A DNA stretch of 34,831 nucleotides from NCBI GenBank assembly GCA_016290215.1, contig JAEETH010000038.1, positions 1 to 34,831 on the forward strand, in the 5' to 3' direction. Positions 15,658 through 23,712 of the stretch are shown one piece after another; positions within the stretch are counted from its first letter, which is position 1; each line of letters begins with the position of its first letter. Source of the stretch: Bacteroidales bacterium. GTDB lineage: Bacteria > Bacteroidota > Bacteroidia > Bacteroidales > F082. The notes below the pieces were generated by a model. It was not told where the DNA came from and did no database searches. It saw only the letters and a list, made by a program, of their open reading frames with translations. The position numbers were made by a program, and so were the translations under genes.

Positions 15658-16749
15658 CTACTTCTTCAAAGCCTCTTCGGCCTGCTTAATGGTACCACGC
15701 TCACCATTGATGAAAGCAATGATAAAGGCATCCTTGAAACCCAAATTGCGCAGTTCATTCTGACGTGTCACAGCTTCAGCTTTGGTCAGGAAATGACCTG
15801 AAATATAACGATATGCACCGTTGTATTCATACACTGCCACCTCCTTAATGCCTTTAAACGCGGGGTCGGTGACGGGAACTTTCTTGTTCAGCGTTGAGAA
15901 CTGGACAGCAAAATAAGTATCGCCCTTACCTGAAATGTTTTCATTAGCTTTCGGCTTGCCTGAAACATGGTTCTCGGCCTCAAACTCGCGCTTATATTCC
16001 TCAAAGGCACGGTATAACGACAAAGCCATCTGCGTCTGCCCCCGCTCGGAGTTGAGGAATTGTTCTTCTTTTGTGTTGTTGATAAAGCCCAACTCGACCA
16101 AGATACTCGGCATCGAGGTCTTCCAAAGTACCAAGAAACCAGCCTGTTGCACTCCACGGTCGTGGCGGCCCTTGCTGGCAAACTGCTTCTGCACTTTGTC
16201 AGCCAAGTCCAGACTCTGGTTCTGATAAAGGCTTTGCGAAAGCGAGAAAAGGATATAGGCTTCAGTGCTGTTGGGATCGAAGTTATCGTAAGCATCCGTA
16301 TTGTCTTCCAATAAGATAGCAGCATTTTCTTTCTTAGCCACGGCCAAGTTTTGCTCGTTTTTCGATTCACCCATCACGAAGGTTTCAGCACCTATGGCCG
16401 AGTTGGCGACTTCGGTGGAATTGCAGTGGATGGAGATGAACACATCGGCATTATTGCGGTTGGCGATGGCAGCACGCTCACTCAACTCCACGAATTTATC
16501 GGTGCTGCGCGTGTAAATGACCTTCACATCAGGCAGGTTCTCCTTGATGTAGTTGCCAAACTTGAGCGCGACCGCCAAATTAAGTGCCTTTTCGGTGGTC
16601 ACCTTACCCAATGCACCAGTGTCCTTACCACCATGTCCCGCATCGATGACAATAGTCTGTATCTTTTCGCCCTTCTGTGCCAAAGCGCACAAAGGCAGCA
16701 TAAAAATCAAGAAAAAAACACCAAATCGGAAAATCTTTCGTTGTATCAT
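15658..16749 (-). CDS. N-acetylmuramoyl-L-alanine amidase with SPOR-like domain
   Basis: Amidase_3 enzymes cut the bond between MurNAc and the stem peptide during cell separation. From the ATG at 16749 the protein is 363 aa with an SPI signal (cleavage near ALAQ, about residue 25). The zinc and catalytic residues are present: His39 in DAGHGGKDTG, Glu54, His108 in SIHCN, and the glutamate of SILVELGF. A C-terminal domain (about 285-363, from TYFAVQFS to FINGER) resembles SPOR peptidoglycan-binding domains. The longer frame to 16842 crosses its promoter and is rejected. It is divergent from the LptD-like gene. Confidence 0.92.
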   Translation of the reverse strand: MIQRKIFRFGVFFLIFMLPLCALAQKGEKIQTIVIDAGHGGKDTGALGKVTTEKALNLAVALKFGNYIKENLPDVKVIYTRSTDKFVELSERAAIANRNNADVFISIHCNSTEVANSAIGAETFVMGESKNEQNLAVAKKENAAILLEDNTDAYDNFDPNSTEAYILFSLSQSLYQNQSLDLADKVQKQFASKGRHDRGVQQAGFLVLWKTSMPSILVELGFINNTKEEQFLNSERGQTQMALSLYRAFEEYKREFEAENHVSGKPKANENISGKGDTYFAVQFSTLNKKVPVTDPAFKGIKEVAVYEYNGAYRYISGHFLTKAEAVTRQNELRNLGFKDAFIIAFINGERGTIKQAEEALKK

Positions 16750-16782
16750 ATTGAGTTCGTTTATTAATGCGCGAAGAAAAAC

Positions 16783-16816
16783 TATCTTTGCAGCGAATTT
16801 CAAGCGCACAAAAGTA
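16783..16816. promoter_or_regulatory. Divergent, crossing promoters of amidase (-) and lptD-like gene (+)
   Basis: Plus strand: TATCTTTG at 16783-16790. Minus strand: TACTTTTG at 16809-16816. The boxes face in opposite directions within 34 bases and the two transcripts would overlap at their 5' ends. The plus-strand gene has no ATG until 16892. Confidence 0.5.
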
Positions 16817-16828
16817 ATCGTTTTCACC

Positions 16829-19690
16829 TTGTCAGAACGCACGGCACATAAAAAATATTATACCAAAGCGGCCTTTTCTTTGTTTGCCGCCATGGTCGTT
16901 TTGTTTTGTGGGTGCAAACAACTATCTCATACTGAGAAAGATAAGCACGATTTCGAACCAACCAATGTTGATACCACCATTGCGGTTCAAGAGCGCATTA
17001 TCGACACGATAACATTGGCAGCAGATACAACTGTCATGGCAGATACCATACCTGCTATGGATTCACTTGCATTTCGAGCACTTGATTCCATTAATCAAAC
17101 GCAAGGCATTGCATCTCTACAAGATTCATTGCAGCACGACACATTGACGCAAAAAAAGCCCCGCCGCATCACGCCTAAACGCTCCGAGTCGGCCATCGAG
17201 ACGAAGGTGATTTGCTCAGCCGTCGATTCGTCGTATCGCGACATGAACAAGAAAAAAATCTTCTACTATGGTCAGGCAGAAGCCAAATACGATGACATCA
17301 CGCTTACAGCTGCCTGCTTGGAATTCGACCTTGAAACCAGCACCTGCCGCGCTTACGGTGTGCCCGACTCGTTAGGAAAGATACAAGGCCGACCCGTCTT
17401 CAAACAGGGCGAATCGACCTTTGAGGCAGCGGAAATGCTATACAATTTCAAGACTAAGAAAGGCATCATCACCAAGGTGTGGACCGAAGAACAAGGCGGT
17501 TATTTGCACGGAGAGCGCGTCAAGCGGATGGACGACAACACCATCAATATCCGCTCGGGCGGCTACACCACCTGCGAGCTCAAAGACCATCCGCATTACC
17601 AGTTCAAATTCACCAAAGCCAAGGTCATCCCCGACGACAAGATTGTCACAGGACCGATTTACATGACCGTTGCCGACATCCCGTTACCCTTAGCCCTGCC
17701 ATTCGCTATGATTCCCAACACGAAAGGCAAGAAATCAGGTCTCATCATCCCCACCTACGGCGAATCGGCCAACCGAGGCTTTTACCTCGAAAACGGCGGT
17801 TATTATTGGGCTATCAACGACTATTACGACTTACAGGTGTTGGGCGACATCTATACCCGTGGCTCATGGGGCATCAAGCCGACCTTCCGCTACAACAAAC
17901 GCTACAAATTCAACGGTTCGATGGCTTTGGGCTTCGCCGTCAACAAGATAGGCACGAAAGGTGCCGCCGACTATCAAGAAAGCACCGACTTCAAAATCCG
18001 TTGGACCCATACTCAAGACCCCAAAGCCCATCCTCGCCATAACTTCACGGCCAATGTCAACATCGTGAGTTCCAACTTCAACAAATACAACGCCCAAACC
18101 GTCAACGACCAGCTGAGCAACACCTTCCAGTCGAGTATCAGCTACCAAACTAACTTTGCTGGCAAGGTCTACCTCACCCTCAATGCCAGCCATAGCCAAA
18201 ACACCTTGACACGACAGGTTACTGCTTCGCTGCCTGAGCTTACCCTTACGGTCAACCAGTTTTATCCTTTGAAGAATGTCGGCAAGGCAGGCAAGAAACG
18301 CTGGTACCAAAGCCTTGGCATGAGTTACACGATGAACGGAAAATTCTACATCAACGATGTGGACACGGTGCTGTTCCATGGCTTCTCCGAGGATTTCGCC
18401 AGTTGGGGCAGGGAGATGTTCCGCGACCATGCCCAAATAGGTATTTCACACCGTATTCCCATCAATGTCACCATCAAATTGTTCAAGCATATATCTTGGA
18501 CTAACTCCTTCACACTGAACGACTACATGTACTTCAAGCACATTGAGCAACAATGGATTGATGACGATGAAACGGCAGGGCACCTGCAAACCGACACCAT
18601 CCATCGTTTCAGCAACCTCGTGGACTTCATGGCCTCCACCAACCTGACCACAAAAATATACGGCATGGTCAACTTCGCCAATGGTCCCATCCGTGCCATC
18701 CGCCATGTCTTCACGCCAACCATCGGCTTCACTTACCGTCCCAACTTCGGCGACCCGAAATGGGGCGTTTATGGCTACTACACCGATGGCAATGGCAAAG
18801 AAAGGGTTTATAACAAGTTTGCCGGTTCACTCTATGGTACGCCATCGCAAAACCAACAAGGACTACTGACCTATAATTTCAACAACAACCTGGAAATCAA
18901 GGTGCCATCGAAAAGCGACACCATCACGGGTATGAAAAAAATCCCAATTTTGGAGTCGTTCAGTATCTCAGGTAACTACGACATCACGAAAGACTCCGTC
19001 AACCTCTCCCCCATCTCGGTCAGTGGGCGCACTACCTTGTTTAAGAAGTTGGGCATCAACTACAGCAGCTCGTGGGACCCCTACGCCGCCGACTCGATGG
19101 GGCATCGCATCAACCGCTTCGAAGTCATCGACAATGGACGACTGTTCCGCAAGACGGGTTCATCGTGGAGGTTCAGCTTGAGCTATTCCTTCAGCCAAAA
19201 CGACCTCAAAAAACTACGAGGCGAGAAAGGCAGCCAAGACATTCGCAATGAAATCAATGAAAACGCCCGACAATCAGGCAACTACGACCCAGACGAACTC
19301 AATGAAATCTTAGGCAACCCCAACGCTTACATCGACTGGACCACACCTTGGTCAATTTCTCTCAGTTATAACCTGACTTACACTACCTCCTTAGCATACG
19401 CGGCCATCATGGGCATCGCCACCAACACATACGTGCATACCCTCGGCCTCAACGGCAACATCAACATCACGCCAAAGTGGAAAGTGACCTTCTCAACGGG
19501 TTGGGACTTCGTAAATAACAACATCACCTACACCAACATCAGTGTCTACCGTGACCTGCACTGTTGGGAGATGCGCTTCAACTGGATTCCCATTGGCAGC
19601 TACAAGAGCTGGAATTTCACTATCAACGTGAAGGCGCAGGCGTTGAAGGACTTGAAGTACGAGAAGAAGAAGGACTACAGGGATAACTAA
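16829..19690 (+). CDS. LptD-like outer-membrane LPS assembly protein
   Basis: The protein is about 953 aa from a proposed TTG at 16829. That start gives a signal peptide (KAAFSLFAAMVVLFCGC) with a possible lipobox cysteine, whereas the first ATG (16892) falls inside the hydrophobic core. After a Ser/Thr/Asp-rich linker comes an OstA/LptA-like beta-jellyroll (about 135-260, from KKIFYYGQAEAKYDDI to GGYTTCELKDHPHYQF). A large beta-barrel of alternating aromatic strands (about 270-950) follows. This matches the Bacteroidota putative LptD, which inserts LPS into the outer membrane. The divergent amidase places it in an envelope locus. Assignment is by domain pattern; no partner Lpt genes are near. 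Confidence 0.82.
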   Translation: MSERTAHKKYYTKAAFSLFAAMVVLFCGCKQLSHTEKDKHDFEPTNVDTTIAVQERIIDTITLAADTTVMADTIPAMDSLAFRALDSINQTQGIASLQDSLQHDTLTQKKPRRITPKRSESAIETKVICSAVDSSYRDMNKKKIFYYGQAEAKYDDITLTAACLEFDLETSTCRAYGVPDSLGKIQGRPVFKQGESTFEAAEMLYNFKTKKGIITKVWTEEQGGYLHGERVKRMDDNTINIRSGGYTTCELKDHPHYQFKFTKAKVIPDDKIVTGPIYMTVADIPLPLALPFAMIPNTKGKKSGLIIPTYGESANRGFYLENGGYYWAINDYYDLQVLGDIYTRGSWGIKPTFRYNKRYKFNGSMALGFAVNKIGTKGAADYQESTDFKIRWTHTQDPKAHPRHNFTANVNIVSSNFNKYNAQTVNDQLSNTFQSSISYQTNFAGKVYLTLNASHSQNTLTRQVTASLPELTLTVNQFYPLKNVGKAGKKRWYQSLGMSYTMNGKFYINDVDTVLFHGFSEDFASWGREMFRDHAQIGISHRIPINVTIKLFKHISWTNSFTLNDYMYFKHIEQQWIDDDETAGHLQTDTIHRFSNLVDFMASTNLTTKIYGMVNFANGPIRAIRHVFTPTIGFTYRPNFGDPKWGVYGYYTDGNGKERVYNKFAGSLYGTPSQNQQGLLTYNFNNNLEIKVPSKSDTITGMKKIPILESFSISGNYDITKDSVNLSPISVSGRTTLFKKLGINYSSSWDPYAADSMGHRINRFEVIDNGRLFRKTGSSWRFSLSYSFSQNDLKKLRGEKGSQDIRNEINENARQSGNYDPDELNEILGNPNAYIDWTTPWSISLSYNLTYTTSLAYAAIMGIATNTYVHTLGLNGNINITPKWKVTFSTGWDFVNNNITYTNISVYRDLHCWEMRFNWIPIGSYKSWNFTINVKAQALKDLKYEKKKDYRDN

Positions 19691-19753
19691 ACTATGGCCT
19701 TGACCATCGACAACAATTAAACAATTAAACAACCAACATTTCAACAAATTGTT

Positions 19754-19761
19754 TAATTTTG
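19754..19761 (+). promoter_or_regulatory. -7 box of the T9SS thioredoxin gene
   Basis: TAATTTTG lies 28 bases before the ATG at 19790, within a stretch of short ACAATTAA-type repeats (19710-19785). Confidence 0.45.
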
Positions 19762-19789
19762 TAGCCGTAAACCTATTAAACAATTGTCT

Positions 19790-21646
19790 ATGAAAAAAGT
19801 ATTTACCCTCATCCTCGCGCTGGCCTTTGGTTTTGGCCTGAAAGCGCAATGCCCTCTCACGACAGCCGTCGACTTCACGGCTACCGACTGCCACGGCACC
19901 GAAATCCATTTGTTCGACATCCTCGACGGTGGCCAAGCCGTGCTCATCGACTTCTTCTACACCACCTGCGGCCCCTGCCAGCAGGCCACTCCGAAGATTG
20001 CCGAATCCTACACCATCATGGGCTGCAATATGCACGACGTGTACTACATGGAAATCACTCCTTACGATGCCAATGCGGCTTGCCAAAACTGGGTCAACAA
20101 CTATGGCATTGAGTACCCAACTATTGGCACGACAGGTGGTGGCGCTGCCATTATCAACCAATACCAAATCGGTGCCTTCCCCACCGTCATCCTCATCATG
20201 CCCGACCGTTCCATCGTCATTCAAGACCTTTGGCCCATCAGCAATGCCCAGACCATCGTCAACGCATTGGGTCAGCATGGCGTCATGCCGCACGACTGCA
20301 ACACGCCGAGTTACAACCCACAAGTGAGCATCACCATCGACCAAGTGCTGGAAACCGAGGTGACGGCTACATTTACGCCTAACGAGGATTGCGCCTCTTA
20401 CGGCTATATGTTGGCCACCGAAGCCGAGATTCAGGAATCGATGGGCATCGCTGGCCTCGACTTGCCTGAATACCTTTGGACATACGGCATGCCCGGTTCG
20501 GGAGTCATCTCCAACACCTTTGGCGACTTGACACCCAACACGGAATACAACATCTATGCCGTGCCTGCCGACATTGACGGCAACCTTGGTGAAGTCGTTA
20601 TCGAGCCTGTCACCACCACACCTGGCGGAGGCGACGACATCATGCCCGACTTCACTGCCACCGACATCGAGGGCAACGAAATCCACCTCTACGACATCCT
20701 TGACGCTGGTCAGGCCGTGCTGATTAACTTCTTCCTTACCGGCGACCCGTTCAGCGAGCAACCCATGCAGGATGTCGTCGAAGCCTACCGCCTTTATGGC
20801 TGCAACACTCACGATGTGTTCTTCATGGAAATCTCGCCCAATGGCCATGACGATGCTTGCCAAGCCTGGGCCGACCAGTTTGGTGTGCAGTATCCCACCA
20901 TCAGCCGCGACGGTGGCGGCAATGACATCGCCCAAGCCATCCCCGTGGGCTACTATCCCACCATCATGCTCATCCGTCCCGACCACACTTTCGCCAATCG
21001 TGACATCTATCCGCCTTCGCTGGAACAAATTGTTAATGCCATGAACGCAGAAGGCTATGAACAGCATGAATGTCCAACAACTGGAGAATTGGTGATGAGC
21101 AACGATACGGTTTATATTGTTAATGAAGGTTGTTATATTGTACCTGGTGAAATTACCATAACTAACATGAATTTTGAAGCAATACAGATTTTGGAATACA
21201 CTTCTGATGAATTCACAATTCAATGCCACGAAGGTGATGATCCTTATTATGGTAATGATATTGCTGGTTTGTTTATCGCCCCATCAGATAGTTTACATGT
21301 TTATGTGTCCGCCTATGGGATGGAAGAGAATGGCTTGTATTTAGGAACAATGCGTCTTATTACCTCTATCGGCAACTATGAAATAACCATTGTTTATGAA
21401 CAGACTGTAGGTGTGGAAGAATCTCATCCAAATCATTGTTCTCTTTATCCCAATCCCGCCAACGATTTCGTGACCTTGAAGAGCGAAAACCTCGGCATGG
21501 TGCGCATCTTCAACGTCCTCGGCCAAAAGGTGGATGAATTCGAGGCCAACGGCAGCGAGTTCTGCATCAACACAACGAGCTACGAGAACGGCATCTATTT
21601 CGTCAAGACTGGCGAACAGACGCTGAGATTTGTGGTGAAACATTGA
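19790..21646 (+). CDS. T9SS-exported protein with two thioredoxin-like domains
   Basis: The 618-residue protein has an SPI signal (to about AQ20). The first thioredoxin/TlpA-like domain (about 24-165) has an intact CGPC redox site (60-63) and a cis-proline at GAFPTV (Pro131). A linker or Fn3-like segment spans about 175-275. The second thioredoxin-like domain (about 285-420) has the same framework (DFTATDIEGNEIHLYDIL, GYYPTIML), but the active site is GDPF (318-321) with no cysteines. A short domain follows, then a C-terminal Type A sorting domain (about 545-618: SLYPNPANDF, IFNVLGQKV, YENGIYFVK). It is probably secreted or surface-attached. The substrate is unknown. The start at 19790 is preferred over the in-frame TTG two codons earlier. 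Confidence 0.88.
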   Translation: MKKVFTLILALAFGFGLKAQCPLTTAVDFTATDCHGTEIHLFDILDGGQAVLIDFFYTTCGPCQQATPKIAESYTIMGCNMHDVYYMEITPYDANAACQNWVNNYGIEYPTIGTTGGGAAIINQYQIGAFPTVILIMPDRSIVIQDLWPISNAQTIVNALGQHGVMPHDCNTPSYNPQVSITIDQVLETEVTATFTPNEDCASYGYMLATEAEIQESMGIAGLDLPEYLWTYGMPGSGVISNTFGDLTPNTEYNIYAVPADIDGNLGEVVIEPVTTTPGGGDDIMPDFTATDIEGNEIHLYDILDAGQAVLINFFLTGDPFSEQPMQDVVEAYRLYGCNTHDVFFMEISPNGHDDACQAWADQFGVQYPTISRDGGGNDIAQAIPVGYYPTIMLIRPDHTFANRDIYPPSLEQIVNAMNAEGYEQHECPTTGELVMSNDTVYIVNEGCYIVPGEITITNMNFEAIQILEYTSDEFTIQCHEGDDPYYGNDIAGLFIAPSDSLHVYVSAYGMEENGLYLGTMRLITSIGNYEITIVYEQTVGVEESHPNHCSLYPNPANDFVTLKSENLGMVRIFNVLGQKVDEFEANGSEFCINTTSYENGIYFVKTGEQTLRFVVKH

Positions 21647-21670
21647 TTTAATGTGGAATGCAGAATTATG

Positions 21671-21718
21671 AATGCGGAATATGGCAAAGCCTAACGTCGC
21701 TTTGCGCTATTCCGCATT
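21671..21718. repeat. Long intergenic hairpin
   Basis: The outer arms AATGCGGAATA (21671-21681) and TATTCCGCATT (21708-21718) and inner arms GCAAAGC (21684-21690) and GCTTTGC (21699-21705) enclose an 8-base loop. The flanks (GAATGCAGAATTATG and CTGCATGCATAATT) extend the symmetry. It could terminate the preceding gene, but the absence of a T-tract and the extent of the arms suggest a dispersed palindromic element. Confidence 0.7.
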
Positions 21719-21746
21719 CTGCATGCATAATTAATAATTAATAAAA

Positions 21747-22997
21747 ATGAAAATCCTAATCCTTCGTTCCTCCTTCCAAACGGATGATTTCGTCCGCATC
21801 GAATATGCCGAACTGATTCAAAGGCTGAAACAAAAATGTCATGCCGAAATCAATATCATTGGTGACGAATCGGTAGAGAAGCGATTAATCGCGTCTCTAC
21901 AAACGTTACCCGATGCCTTTATGATTGCCACCGGCGGCGTGGAAAACCTGTTCAAACGCATTTGGGAGGCTATCGATGTCGAAATGACATGCTCACCGCA
22001 TCGCACAAAAATCGTGACGATGATTGCCGATGGGCGAAACAATTCATTGGCTGCCGCCTTGGAAATATTAACCTATTTGGGCAACAACGGCATGGAAGGA
22101 CGCATTGTGCATGGGACGAATGATGAAATTGTTTCGACCTTGGTAGAGACGTACAGCCGTACGTCTCTACAAGGACGAATCGGATTATTTGGCCAACCTT
22201 CGGATTGGCTCATTGCCAGCGGCGTGGACCGTGATTTCTTACGTCAACGCTATGGCATCGAGACCATTGACATTGACCTGAAACGGGTTGAGGAAGGCAT
22301 CAAAAACGCCTCGAAGGACGAGGCCGAGAAGATTGCACAAGCCATGCTGAAACGCGCCAAAGCCTTACGCGAGCCTTCGAGTGCTGACATGATAGAAGCC
22401 GCAAAAGCCTATCTCGCCATCAAGCGCATCTGCCAAGAGGAACGCTTGGATGCCATGACCATCCGCTGCTTCGACATCGTGAAAACCTGCGGCACAACGA
22501 GTTGTTTAGCCTTGGCCCTGCTCAACGACGAAGGCATCGTGGCTGGATGCGAAGGTGATATGCAAACGCTGCTTTCCATGTTTTTGGCTAAACGGCTTTG
22601 CGGCGAGGCCGCTTTCATGGCCAATCCTTCACAACTCACCGATGAGACCTCCATGCTGGCACATTGTACCATTCCCTTGACGATGTGCGATGAGACCGTA
22701 GTGCGCTCACATTTCGAGTCAGGCATCGGCGTGGCCATTCAAGGTTTGTTGCCTTTGACCGACTACACCTTATTTAAATGGGGTGGTCCGAAACTTGACC
22801 GCTACTTTGTCACAGAAGCAAAAGCCATCGAAACGCCTTACAGCAATCATTTCTGCCGCACGCAAATCACACTCAATGTGAATTTGAAGCCTTATCTGCT
22901 CCAACATTCCATCGGCAACCACCACGTCATCATCCGCGGGCGACATGCCGACGTAATTAAAGCCTTCATGCAGGCAAACGAGGTTTCAAAATGCTGA
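21747..22997 (+). CDS. L-fucose/L-arabinose isomerase-like family protein
   Basis: The 416-residue protein has two regions typical of the fucose/arabinose isomerase superfamily. One is an N-terminal Rossmann-like part with GLFGQPSDWLIASGVD (about 146-161). The other is a C-terminal catalytic-like part with TIRCFDIV, GIVAGCEGDMQTLLSMFLA (Glu in CEGD a likely metal ligand) and HVIIRGRH near the end. It is shorter than true FucI (about 590) or AraA (about 500). It is best called isomerase-like, and its substrate is not predictable. Two 28-bp palindromic repeats lie inside the gene, both in frame. No sugar-uptake or kinase genes adjoin it. It ends at a bidirectional terminator. Confidence 0.75.
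   Translation: MKILILRSSFQTDDFVRIEYAELIQRLKQKCHAEINIIGDESVEKRLIASLQTLPDAFMIATGGVENLFKRIWEAIDVEMTCSPHRTKIVTMIADGRNNSLAAALEILTYLGNNGMEGRIVHGTNDEIVSTLVETYSRTSLQGRIGLFGQPSDWLIASGVDRDFLRQRYGIETIDIDLKRVEEGIKNASKDEAEKIAQAMLKRAKALREPSSADMIEAAKAYLAIKRICQEERLDAMTIRCFDIVKTCGTTSCLALALLNDEGIVAGCEGDMQTLLSMFLAKRLCGEAAFMANPSQLTDETSMLAHCTIPLTMCDETVVRSHFESGIGVAIQGLLPLTDYTLFKWGGPKLDRYFVTEAKAIETPYSNHFCRTQITLNVNLKPYLLQHSIGNHHVIIRGRHADVIKAFMQANEVSKC
21873..21900. repeat. 28-bp palindromic repeat inside a coding sequence, copy 1
   Basis: A 28-bp near-palindrome (outer arms GTAGAGA / TCTCTAC, core CGATTAATCG, one mismatched pair) is translated as VEKRLIASL within the isomerase-like gene. It resembles the dispersed GTAGAGACGCGA..TCGCGTCTCTAC repeats known in cyanobacteria and Bacteroidota. 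Confidence 0.8.
22143..22170. repeat. 28-bp palindromic repeat inside a coding sequence, copy 2
   Basis: A perfect inverted repeat has 12-base arms GTAGAGACGTAC / GTACGTCTCTAC and a 4-base loop. It is exactly 270 bases (90 codons) after copy 1 and therefore in the same reading frame. It is translated as VETYSRTSL. Confidence 0.85.
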
Positions 22998-23016
22998 AAA
23001 CAAAATGTTTAAACAC

Positions 23017-23048
23017 AACAAAGGCTGCCCGAGCGAGCAGCCTTTGTT
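23017..23048. terminator. Bidirectional terminator between convergent genes
   Basis: A perfect 12-bp stem, AACAAAGGCTGC (23017-23028) with GCAGCCTTTGTT (23037-23048), has an 8-base loop. It sits in the 52-base gap between the isomerase-like gene and the convergent membrane-protein gene. Confidence 0.85.
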
Positions 23049-23049
23049 C

Positions 23050-23634
23050 TTATTTGCTATCCAATGGGCTAATTATTCCCAACGAAAGGCTGATATTGCC
23101 ATAAATGGCATGTGAGGTGGCTATTGCACCAATTTCGACCCATCTAAAAGGACGCAACATCAATCCCACACCATAGTTGAAATGATGGTAAATGTGTTCG
23201 CGTTCATATTTGTGAACAATTCTACTCTGTTCTGCTGTGACATCATAGGCCTTTGTGATGCCCGTGGTTTCGTTGCTGTAGCCCACCACTGGGGTCACGA
23301 ATAACCAGTGAAGTACAGGAATCTGATAGCCCGCATTGATAGTGAGAGCAGTGTGGTCGTTCCAATTGCCTTGACCAGGCGTCACCTTTGCATGACGATG
23401 TTCTGGGCTTTGGTAGATGAAATCCAAATATACACCTCCCACCGACAGGCATGCACCCATGCCAAAGTCGGCGAATCCAGGATGCACACCGTGAGAATCA
23501 AATTGATAGCCTACACTGCCAAAGTTAAGGCCTATTGATGCACGCACATTGTTCGTGAAGTCGAACCATTGTGCCTTTGCACTGAAAGTCATCAAAGCCA
23601 ACAAGGCTATGAGAACAAAAGACTTTTTATTCAT
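23050..23634 (-). CDS. Small outer-membrane beta-barrel-like protein
   Basis: The 194-residue protein has an SPI signal (MNKKSFVLIALLALMTFSAKAQ, cleaved near residue 22). The mature part alternates hydrophobic and polar residues with many Gly and aromatic residues (ASIGLNFGSVGYQF, INAGYQIPVLHWLFVTPVVGYS, YGVGLMLRPFRWVEIGAIA). This is the pattern of an 8-stranded outer-membrane barrel. No specific family is recognised. It is transcribed away from the decarboxylase operon's 3' end, in the same direction, with a hairpin between them. Confidence 0.65.
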   Translation of the reverse strand: MNKKSFVLIALLALMTFSAKAQWFDFTNNVRASIGLNFGSVGYQFDSHGVHPGFADFGMGACLSVGGVYLDFIYQSPEHRHAKVTPGQGNWNDHTALTINAGYQIPVLHWLFVTPVVGYSNETTGITKAYDVTAEQSRIVHKYEREHIYHHFNYGVGLMLRPFRWVEIGAIATSHAIYGNISLSLGIISPLDSK

Positions 23635-23660
23635 TTTATTGATTTTTAATTGGTTAAACT

Positions 23661-23687
23661 AAAGGGAGCCGTTTGAGGGCTCCCTTA
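23661..23687 (-). terminator. Hairpin after the methylmalonyl-CoA decarboxylase operon
   Basis: AAGGGAGCC (23662-23670) pairs with GGCTCCCTT (23678-23686) across a 7-base loop, 26 bases past the beta-subunit stop. The T-tract on the minus strand is weak (TTTAGTTT). Confidence 0.65.
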
Positions 23688-23712
23688 TGTGATGTTTTGA
23701 TATGTTTGTGAA

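Noticed and set aside
16553..16828. N-terminal extension of the LptD-like frame
   Set aside because: It is antisense to the amidase gene and upstream of the plus-strand promoter box.
19493..21229. A 578-codon minus-strand frame opposite the thioredoxin gene
   Set aside because: It is antisense to clear thioredoxin domains, has no signal or domain of its own, and is a by-product of GC-rich third positions.
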